A stretch of DNA of 7,223 nucleotides from Candidatus Sericytochromatia bacterium (GTDB taxonomy: Bacteria; Cyanobacteriota; Sericytochromatia; JACMPN01). Position 1 is the first letter of the stretch, and each line of letters begins with the position of its first letter. Under the pieces are notes generated by a model, which was given only the letters and a program-made list of their open reading frames with translations, was not told the origin of the DNA and made no database searches. The position numbers and the translations under genes are program-made. The DNA is taken from the NCBI GenBank assembly GCA_014377495.1, contig JACMPN010000162.1:1-7223 (forward strand), read 5' to 3'. This document shows positions 1 to 4,459 of this stretch, piece after piece.

Positions 1-1
1 G

Positions 2-148
2 CCGCCGACGGGGGCCGAGGTGCGGACGAAGCTCCTCGAAAAGCTGGCCAGCCTCCCCACCGACGGGCGACTCAGCGTCCGTGACGGGGTGATCGTCCTC
101 AACCTGTGGCGGGAACTGACGGCGATCTTTGAAAAGCGCCAGCCGTAG
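2..148 (+). CDS. C-terminal fragment of an unidentified protein (5' end outside the window)
   Basis: An open frame runs in from the left edge and ends at TAG (146-148), giving the last 48 residues of a protein whose start is missing. The fragment is mixed alpha/beta in character: a charged helix-like stretch (EVRTKLLEKLASL), then a short hydrophobic strand (GVIVLNLW), then a charged helix ending EKRQP. I do not recognise a family, and no catalytic motif is visible. Codon use looks like that of the downstream genes, with G or C mostly in third position, which supports real coding. The gene converges on the macro-domain gene, with 43 nt between the two stops. What is seen is only an uninterrupted frame of coding character; function is unknown. 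Confidence 0.55.
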   Translation, partial: PPTGAEVRTKLLEKLASLPTDGRLSVRDGVIVLNLWRELTAIFEKRQP

Positions 149-151
149 ATG

Positions 152-181
152 CCTGCCACCGGCGCCCGGCGCCGCGGCAGG
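152..181. terminator. Possible bidirectional terminator hairpin between convergent genes
   Basis: CCTGCC (152-157) and GGCAGG (176-181) are complementary, and the sequence between them contains a second GC-rich pair (GGC 161-163 with GCC 171-173). It lies between the stop codons of two convergent genes, where a shared terminator is expected. There is no T-tract on either strand, so an intrinsic terminator is only a guess. Confidence 0.3.
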
Positions 182-191
182 ACAGCCCGCT

Positions 192-704
192 CTAGTGGGG
201 CTGACGGAGGCGGAACTCGGCCAGATCATCGGGTGACGGAAAGACCAGATACACGTCCCGCAGCCGGAGGGTCGCCTCGAGCATCGTCTCGATCGTGCCT
301 TCCATCAGCAAGGCCACGGCCGACAATGACAGGTTGCCACCTTGGATGACTGGGATCGCCAGACTCCGCACACCCTCGGCATCGGCCAGTTGCAGGGCCG
401 AAAGCGTCGCCTGGCGGATCGCTCCCAAGTCCGTCTCCAGCTCCTGCGTGTAGACGGCCATGTGGATGATCCGCCGGATGGGCAATGCCATCTGTCCGGA
501 TCCCGTGGCGATCGCCTGACCGATCTTGATCGGACCGCGTGCCATGGCTTCCTTTTCGATATCAGCGCCGGCTTTGGCCTTGATGGCGCCGGCCGCGCCC
601 GAACCCATCCACAAATGGCTGTTGGCGGCATGAACGATCGCTTCGACGGGCATCGCCGTGATGTCGCCGCTGACGCTCCGCACGATGGGCTTGTGCTCCA
701 GCAT
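192..704 (-). CDS. Macro-domain protein (ADP-ribose binding or hydrolysis)
   Basis: This 170-residue protein is essentially a single macro domain, a fold that binds ADP-ribose and in many bacterial members removes it from proteins or hydrolyses O-acetyl-ADP-ribose. Visible motifs are GDIT (13-16), whose Asp contacts adenine in the family; VEAIVHAANS (20-29); and the glycine-rich phosphate loop GSGAAGAI (34-41). The region EAMARGPIKIGQAIAT (52-67) is typical of the short bacterial and archaeal class. Two positions are unusual: the first Asn of the common NAAN motif is His (HAAN, 25-28), and the second phosphate loop reads QGGNLS (121-126) rather than the usual GTG-type sequence. Loss of that Asn may alter hydrolase activity, so a pure binding role is possible. 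The ATG at 704 is chosen because AGGAGG lies 6 nt upstream; an in-frame ATG 30 nt further out (734) has no such site. The gene is divergent from the NAGPA-domain gene. The cytosolic location and family call are solid; the substrate is unknown. Confidence 0.9.
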   Translation of the reverse strand: MLEHKPIVRSVSGDITAMPVEAIVHAANSHLWMGSGAAGAIKAKAGADIEKEAMARGPIKIGQAIATGSGQMALPIRRIIHMAVYTQELETDLGAIRQATLSALQLADAEGVRSLAIPVIQGGNLSLSAVALLMEGTIETMLEATLRLRDVYLVFPSPDDLAEFRLRQPH

Positions 705-710
705 GGTGTT

Positions 711-716
711 CCTCCT
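711..716 (-). promoter_or_regulatory. Ribosome binding site of the macro-domain gene
   Basis: Read on the minus strand this is AGGAGG, separated by 6 nt (aacacc) from the ATG at 704-702. It decides the start in favour of this ATG over the one at 734. Confidence 0.85.
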
Positions 717-760
717 GCGTCGATCCATGTCCATGAGGGGACGAATCGGTTTATTGCTTC

Positions 761-1960
761 ATGACAATATGTAACAGAGTGTCCGCTTACAAATCAACCG
801 CTGATAATCGGCGTCGGCCTGCCAATGACCCGGCATGCCGAACTCAGGGACGTGATCGGGCGCGACGCAGGATCCTGGCGGCGTTGGGCCTGGTCATCGT
901 GGCCTGGCCGGCCGCATCGGCGGGCTCACCGATCGGACTGCTACGCACGACGGTGCTCGGCGTGCCGGTGACCGTGGCGACCGTGGCGCTGGACGCACCG
1001 GGACTGTCGGTCTCGTTGGAAACGGCCCGGGGTGGGGCGGGCCGGGCGGAGACGCTGGAAACGTTTGGGCGGAGACTACCGTATGCATCGGTGGCCGTAC
1101 CGGGCGCCTTCTTTTCGATGATCAATCAGCGCCCCGTCGGCAACCTCGTCACGGATTTTCATGTGCTGAATCAGGCCCCGCGCGCCCAACGGGGCACGAC
1201 CCTTGTCTTTGATGCGCGTAACGAGGCCAGCATCATCCCAGGTCTGGAAATCCGCCTCGGCTACCAGATCAATGACGGTCTGGCGTTCTGGGAGCGTCCG
1301 GCGTACAACCTGCTGCACGGGCTGAACTCGCCGCTGCCGAGGGACGGGGATTCACTGAAGGGCTTCAATCGTTTTTATACGGACCGACAGGTGCATCTGG
1401 GCCGGGCGAAAGCCGTGGTGGTGGAAGGCGAACGGGTCACCCGGTTGCTGTCCGGGGGTATTGCCGACATCCCACCTTATGGCTTCGTTATCGCTGGTCA
1501 GGGCACGTCGGCCGACAAAATCGCCCGCCTCAAGCCGGGCACCTGGCTCAACGTCCAGCCGCTGACAGTGCCGGTCATCCCGGGTCGGCTGCGCACGGCT
1601 ATCGGCGCGGGTCCCACCTTGCTCCGGCAGGGCAAGGTGCAGAGCGACTGGCGGGGCGAGGGGTTTCGGGATCCAGCCGTGGCCGGCCGGACGAACCGTG
1701 TGGTCGTCGGATTGGTCTCACCGAACCGGTTGAAGCTGATCCTGATCCAGGGGGCCGTTGATCTGGCGGGGGCCGGGCTCATCGCCCGGGCGCTGGGGTG
1801 TACGGAGGCGATGAACTTCGACGGCGGCAGCTCTTCCGGCATGTGGGCCTACGGCCAGCTGATGCAGGCCCCAGGCCGGTCGTTGACGAATGTCCTGGCC
1901 TTCAGCATGCCAGGGACGGTACGGCCGGCCACAACGGCGAGTCCGGTGACTCCCCGATGA
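761..1960 (+). CDS. Exported phosphodiester glycosidase (NAGPA-domain) family protein
   Basis: The protein has up to 399 residues. The C-terminal half matches the phosphodiester glycosidase domain, named for the mammalian enzyme that uncovers mannose 6-phosphate; bacterial members are exported and often linked to envelope or exopolysaccharide metabolism. Motifs in order: VPGAFFSM (113-120), a variant of the usual N-terminal N-G-x-F strand; TAIGAGPTLLRQGKV (279-293); GRTNRVVVGL (309-318), equivalent to the R-T-A-V-G segment; and MNFDGGSSSGMW (351-362), equivalent to the N-x-DGGGS-T-M signature. An N-terminal signal is visible: basic RDRARRR (31-37), a hydrophobic core (38-49) and an A-S-A cleavage site around 54/55. 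The start is uncertain. ATG at 761 and GTG at 779 are both in frame and neither has a convincing ribosome site. The leader before the signal peptide is long, so translation may begin later or be leaderless. The gene is divergent from the macro-domain gene and convergent with the next gene. The natural substrate is unknown. Confidence 0.88.
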   Translation: MTICNRVSAYKSTADNRRRPANDPACRTQGRDRARRRILAALGLVIVAWPAASAGSPIGLLRTTVLGVPVTVATVALDAPGLSVSLETARGGAGRAETLETFGRRLPYASVAVPGAFFSMINQRPVGNLVTDFHVLNQAPRAQRGTTLVFDARNEASIIPGLEIRLGYQINDGLAFWERPAYNLLHGLNSPLPRDGDSLKGFNRFYTDRQVHLGRAKAVVVEGERVTRLLSGGIADIPPYGFVIAGQGTSADKIARLKPGTWLNVQPLTVPVIPGRLRTAIGAGPTLLRQGKVQSDWRGEGFRDPAVAGRTNRVVVGLVSPNRLKLILIQGAVDLAGAGLIARALGCTEAMNFDGGSSSGMWAYGQLMQAPGRSLTNVLAFSMPGTVRPATTASPVTPR

Positions 1961-1965
1961 CCGGC

Positions 1966-1982
1966 AGACGCCGTGGTCGTCT
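1966..1982. terminator. Weak hairpin between convergent stops
   Basis: AGACG (1966-1970) pairs with CGTCT (1978-1982) around a 7-nt loop, in the 20-nt gap between two convergent genes; the last bases overlap the minus-strand stop codon. There is no T-tract, so termination here is a guess from position alone. Confidence 0.2.
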
Positions 1983-2382
1983 AGGGAATCTCGATGGCGA
2001 GGCGGGCGCCACGGCCCTGTCCCCGGTACCGGGTCTTGATCCGCTGCCGCAGTGCCAGCACTTGACTGCGCTGAGGGGCAGTCCCGTCCATGTCCACCGA
2101 GGCAGGCAGGCAGGGCAATCCTCCTGGCAGAGAAAACAGCTGTGACAAGTGGCTGACGTCGATCGGGGTCCGGCTGGCGCCTCGTGACACTGCCTGGACG
2201 GGGGCACCGCCTTGCCGGCTGTGGCCGATGGCCGGCACGGCAACGAGGGGGGAGGCGGCCAAAATGGGCGCACCGCTCGCAGGGACGGTCACAGCTACCG
2301 ACAAGAGGATGCCAGCCAACAGAGCAATCGTTTGAATCATGAGATCTAGTATCTCACACGGTTTGCGCGATTTATGCCGCAT
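1981..2382 (-). CDS. Small hypothetical exported protein
   Basis: I do not recognise this family. The frame encodes up to 133 residues. Residues 1-14 include R2, K4, R6 and K7. A hydrophobic run of about 20 residues follows (MIQTIALLAGILLSVAVTV, 15-33), then PASGAP, which together read as a Sec signal peptide with cleavage near A38. The remaining 95 or so residues have no membrane segment and end in a basic stretch (LRQRIKTRYRGQGRG) before LAIEIP; there is one Cys (GGLPCLP). Two starts are possible. ATG at 2382 keeps the basic n-region but has AGGA only 2 nt away. ATG at 2340 has no clear ribosome site and no positive charge before the hydrophobic core. The longer form is given. The gene is divergent from ccmP. 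Opposing frames are open over part of the region, so coding status rests on the signal peptide and the fit between neighbours. Confidence 0.55.
   Translation of the reverse strand: MRHKSRKPCEILDLMIQTIALLAGILLSVAVTVPASGAPILAASPLVAVPAIGHSRQGGAPVQAVSRGASRTPIDVSHLSQLFSLPGGLPCLPASVDMDGTAPQRSQVLALRQRIKTRYRGQGRGARLAIEIP
2340..2356. promoter_or_regulatory. Palindrome TGAGAT-5-ATCTCA, possible operator
   Basis: TGAGAT (2340-2345) and ATCTCA (2351-2356) form a perfect 6-bp inverted repeat with a 5-nt centre (CTAGT). If translation of the small exported protein starts at 2340, this lies directly over its start and leader. If it starts at 2382, the palindrome is inside the coding region and is less likely to be functional. 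Confidence 0.25.
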
Positions 2383-2427
2383 TGTCCTGTGATGGCTGTC
2401 ACCAGGCGGCTTTCGACCTACTTGACA

Positions 2428-2440
2428 GGTTCACTGAACC
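2428..2440. promoter_or_regulatory. Palindrome GGTTC-act-GAACC, possible operator upstream of ccmP
   Basis: A perfect 5-bp inverted repeat with a 3-nt centre lies directly after TTGACA (2422-2427) in the divergent intergenic region, 72 nt before the ccmP start. TTGACA matches the consensus -35 box, but I see no matching -10 box at 16-18 nt. The site could bind a dimeric regulator; no regulator gene is present in the window. Confidence 0.25.
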
Positions 2441-2446
2441 GCCGGG

Positions 2447-2476
2447 TTGCCCCGGTATAGCCAGGCGCGGTAAAGT
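2447..2476 (+). promoter_or_regulatory. Candidate sigma-70 promoter for ccmP
   Basis: TTGCCC (2447-2452) and TAAAGT (2471-2476) are separated by 18 nt and resemble weak -35 and -10 boxes. They would place transcription start about 30 nt before the GTG start of ccmP. The match is modest and competes with TTGACA at 2422, which has no good -10 partner. Confidence 0.3.
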
Positions 2477-2511
2477 GCATCTCTTGTTGTGCCTGTCGCA
2501 GGAGTCGTGCC

Positions 2512-3132
2512 GTGATTGACCTTCGCACTTTCGTTTATTTGGATCAGCTCCAGCCGCAGGTGGCGAGCTTTCTGGCGACCGTGTCCCAGGGCTTCCTGCC
2601 CACGCAGGGACAGGCCAGCCTGTATGTCGAGGTGGCCCCGGGCATCTCGATCAACACGATCACCGACGTCGCCCTGAAGCAGACCCGGGTCAAGCCCGGG
2701 ATGCAGATCGTCGAGCGGGCCTTCGGTGTGCTCGAGGTGCATCATGACGATCAGGGCGAAGTGCGTGCCGCCGGCGACGCCATCCTGCGCTCCCTGGAGA
2801 TGTCCGAATCCGACCGCATGGCCCCCAAAGTCGTCTCGACCCAGGTGCTCACCGGGATGGACTCGCACCACACGATGCTGATCAACCGGATGCGGCACGG
2901 CAACATGGTCTACAAGGGCGACACGATGTGGGTGCTCGAGACCCTGCCGGCCGGCTATGCCCTGTTCGCCGCCAACGAAGCCGAAAAGGCTTCGCCCGTG
3001 CAGGTCCTGGAAATCCGGGCCGTCGGCGCTTTCGGCCGGCTCTACCTCAGCGGCGGCGATGCCGAGATCGAGGAAGCTGCCAAGGCGGCGATGAACGCCC
3101 TGGCCAGCATCAACGGCCGACCTGCCAAATAA
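2512..3132 (+). CDS. ccmP: CcmP-type tandem BMC-domain carboxysome shell protein (BMC-T)
   Basis: This 206-residue protein has two tandem bacterial-microcompartment domains (about 1-100 and 105-200). In the family, BMC-T proteins form trimers that act as pseudohexameric tiles in the shell. The CcmP/CsoS1D subgroup stacks two trimers face to face, enclosing a chamber whose central pores open and close through a conserved Glu-Arg pair. That pair is visible as E68-R69 in QIVERAFG. Other segments that agree with what I recall of cyanobacterial CcmP are LRTFVYLDQLQPQVASF (4-20), VEVAPGI (39-45), TDVALK (51-56), MLINR (122-126), AANEAEKA (153-160) and GAFGRLYLSG (172-181). The second domain repeats the pattern N-E-A-E-K-A, then G-x-x-G-R-x-x-x-S-G. 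The start is GTG at 2512, with AGGAG 7 nt upstream (2500-2504). No other ccm or rbc gene is near, which fits the satellite position known for ccmP. A BMC-T from a non-carboxysome compartment cannot be fully excluded. Confidence 0.94.
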   Translation: MIDLRTFVYLDQLQPQVASFLATVSQGFLPTQGQASLYVEVAPGISINTITDVALKQTRVKPGMQIVERAFGVLEVHHDDQGEVRAAGDAILRSLEMSESDRMAPKVVSTQVLTGMDSHHTMLINRMRHGNMVYKGDTMWVLETLPAGYALFAANEAEKASPVQVLEIRAVGAFGRLYLSGGDAEIEEAAKAAMNALASINGRPAK

Positions 3133-3150
3133 GGGGCGAGGGCCGTTCTG

Positions 3151-3170
3151 CCGCTTTAATAAGAAAGCGG
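3151..3170 (+). terminator. Stem-loop after ccmP, possible terminator
   Basis: CCGCTTT (3151-3157) pairs perfectly with AAAGCGG (3164-3170) across a 6-nt loop, 18 nt after the ccmP stop. There is no T-run after it, so it may terminate weakly, protect the 3' end, or act within the next gene's leader. Confidence 0.4.
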
Positions 3171-3179
3171 TCATCAAAA

Positions 3180-3216
3180 CCGGCGGTTTGCCGGGCCTGA
3201 ACGGTCCCGGGCCGTT
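3180..3216 (+). other. Two further consecutive hairpins in the ccmP to ferritin-like gap
   Basis: CCGGC (3180-3184) pairs with GCCGG (3190-3194), and AACGG (3200-3204) pairs with CCGTT (3212-3216) around TCCCGGG. With the stem at 3151-3170 they make three short hairpins in 66 nt. Short GC-rich stems arise easily by chance at this GC content. Confidence 0.3.
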
Positions 3217-3267
3217 GCCGGGGCGCGGTTCGTGACGTAAGGTGTCAACGTCCGGCTTTACTCTTTC

Positions 3268-3273
3268 GGAGGG
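3268..3273 (+). promoter_or_regulatory. Ribosome binding site that sets a TTG start
   Basis: GGAGGG lies 7 nt before TTG at 3281-3283, in frame with the ferritin-like protein. The upstream in-frame GTG at 3242 has no comparable site, and the GGAGGG would fall inside its coding region. Confidence 0.75.
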
Positions 3274-3280
3274 TTCTTCC

Positions 3281-3949
3281 TTGGTTGCCAATGTTGCCAG
3301 TGCCTCGTCATTCCTCGTTTCACTCGCTGCGGCGAATCAGGTCTTGCTCGAGCGGATCGGCACGGCCACACGCCAGGAACCGAGCGGCGACCTGACGGTG
3401 CCGCAACTGCTGCGCCTGGCCCTGGAAAGAGAACTCGGGGCCAGGGAATTGGCTGCCCGCTGGATGTCGGCCTGTCCCGAACTGGATGCCAAGCTCGCCT
3501 TTGCCCGTCAGTGTGGCGACGAAGCCCGACACTACGGACTGATCGTGCACCGGTTGGCGGAGTTGGGCGACGATCTCGCCGGCTTCGATCCTTTGGCCGC
3601 CGGCTTTTCGCCGCTCTTCCAGTACCTGGCCACCCTGGAGACGACGGTGGAGCGGGCCGCCGCGGGACCGTACACCCGGGAGTCCCTCGCCGTCGTGCGC
3701 AATGAGGCATTCATCGAGTTCTGCGAAGCGCAGGGCGATTCGCAGACGGCTGATCTCTACCGCTCGGTGATCCAGCCGGACGAACGTCACCACCACCAAC
3801 TCGGACACCGGCTGCTGGAACGGTATGCCGTGGATCCGGAAAGCCAGTCCCGGGCCCTTGCCGTCAGTGCGCAGGTGCTGACCCTCGCCGAGGAACTGCA
3901 GGAACTGGCCAGGCTCAAGGCCGGCATCTGCCGGGCGCCGGGGTGCTGA
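3281..3949 (+). CDS. Ferritin-like di-iron helical protein
   Basis: From the TTG start the product has 222 residues and is predicted almost wholly helical. It carries the spaced metal-ligand pattern of the ferritin-like four-helix bundle. Helix 1 holds ERELGARELAARW (49-61; E51 or E49 as ligand). Helix 2 holds GDEARHYG (79-86; E81 and H84 as E-x-x-H). Helix 3 holds NEAFIEFCEAQ (141-151; E142 or E146). Helix 4 holds PDERHHHQLGH (166-176; E168 and H171 as E-x-x-H). Such proteins bind two irons and act in oxidation, oxygen or peroxide chemistry, or iron handling; the substrate cannot be told from this sequence. The second half runs to an Ala/Leu/Glu-rich helix (193-216) and ends in APGC. The first in-frame start is GTG at 3242, but GGAGGG at 3268-3273 supports TTG at 3281. 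The gene is 148 nt after ccmP and coupled to the next gene with a 2-nt gap. It does not look like classical ferritin, bacterioferritin or rubrerythrin. Confidence 0.82.
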   Translation: MVANVASASSFLVSLAAANQVLLERIGTATRQEPSGDLTVPQLLRLALERELGARELAARWMSACPELDAKLAFARQCGDEARHYGLIVHRLAELGDDLAGFDPLAAGFSPLFQYLATLETTVERAAAGPYTRESLAVVRNEAFIEFCEAQGDSQTADLYRSVIQPDERHHHQLGHRLLERYAVDPESQSRALAVSAQVLTLAEELQELARLKAGICRAPGC

Positions 3950-3951
3950 CG

Positions 3952-4344
3952 ATGAAACGGATTGTATTGCTGCTCCTGCTTGCGACCGGCTGCGCCAAGG
4001 CGCAGGAGACCGTCCTGACGACGGCGAGTTCCAGCGATGCCTGGACCGTGACGGCCGCCACCCGTCATGGGGCACTGAACGTGGGCGTCAACGACATCGT
4101 CATCAAGGTCCAAAATCCGATGCACGGTCTGGTCACGCCGGGCGACGTCGACGTGAAACTGGTGATGACGCCAGCCAACCCCCAACCCTCGTCCACGCCG
4201 CCGCCGGTCGAGATGCAGCCTGACGGCCAACCGGGTCACTGGCTGGCAATCGTCGAACTGCCGCAGTCGGATACCTGGCACTGTGAGCTGAGCATCGACC
4301 AAAAGGCCGTCCCTCACAAGGTCCGCTTCGACCTCAAGAACTGA
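3952..4344 (+). CDS. Lipoprotein with FixH/YtkA-like beta-sandwich domain
   Basis: This 130-residue protein begins with a lipoprotein signal, MKRIVLLLLLATGC, whose lipobox LATGC places lipidated Cys at 14. The rest resembles the small Ig-like YtkA/FixH domain: GALNVGVNDIVIKVQNP (40-56), then a D-V-D-V-K-L-V-M-T-P strand (65-74), a proline-rich stretch (75-90), GQPGHWLAIVELPQSDTWHCEL (92-113, the G-x-W/Y-x-A-x-V-x-L-P-x-x-x-x-W pattern) and a final basic strand. In other bacteria such domains are extracytoplasmic and are often next to metal efflux or cytochrome oxidase genes; the exact role is unknown. ATG at 3952 starts 2 nt after the stop of the ferritin-like gene, implying translational coupling. 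An in-frame GTG at 3943 would overlap that gene and break the compact signal peptide. The family call is by pattern and moderate; the lipoprotein call is firmer. Confidence 0.68.
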   Translation: MKRIVLLLLLATGCAKAQETVLTTASSSDAWTVTAATRHGALNVGVNDIVIKVQNPMHGLVTPGDVDVKLVMTPANPQPSSTPPPVEMQPDGQPGHWLAIVELPQSDTWHCELSIDQKAVPHKVRFDLKN

Positions 4345-4368
4345 GCGTCCGGTAGCTCCTCGCTGTTT

Positions 4369-4415
4369 GATCCCTTTTGTCAGGTCGACAGGGCGTCGCC
4401 CGGTTAAAGGGAATC
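4369..4415 (+). other. Interrupted inverted repeat in the aldehyde dehydrogenase leader
   Basis: GATCCCTTT (4369-4377) is complementary to AAAGGGAATC (4406-4415), apart from one unpaired A. The span between holds two smaller stems: TGTC/GACA (4378-4381 with 4387-4390) and GGGC/GCCC (4391-4394 with 4398-4401). It lies between the lipoprotein stop and the aldehyde dehydrogenase start, and could be a terminator, an RNA leader fold, or chance. A CATACT at 4419-4424 resembles a -10 box, but no good -35 box accompanies it. Confidence 0.3.
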
Positions 4416-4448
4416 GGGCATACTGAACGGGATGACACCCGACCTAGC

Positions 4449-4453
4449 GAGGA
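4449..4453 (+). promoter_or_regulatory. Ribosome binding site supporting the GTG start of the aldehyde dehydrogenase
   Basis: GAGGA lies 6 nt before GTG at 4460-4462. The in-frame ATG at codon 6 (4475) has no such site. Confidence 0.75.
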
Positions 4454-4459
4454 TCCTTC

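Noticed and set aside
149..349. A 66-residue plus-strand frame beginning directly after the first stop codon
   Set aside because: It is Arg/Ser/Pro-rich, overlaps the macro-domain gene in antisense and has no ribosome site.
2422..2450. TTGACA at 2422 as the -35 box of a strong ccmP promoter
   Set aside because: No -10-like hexamer occurs 16-18 nt downstream; the sequence there is GC-rich.
2431..3291. A 286-residue open frame on the minus strand opposite ccmP, longer than ccmP itself
   Set aside because: It covers the whole of a well-recognised BMC protein in antisense, has no family motif, and is rich in His/Gly/Asp as expected of antisense frames in GC-rich genes.
3320..4075. A 251-residue minus-strand open frame opposite the ferritin-like gene
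   Set aside because: It spans the junction of two plus-strand genes with good motifs and ribosome sites, and shows no motif of its own.
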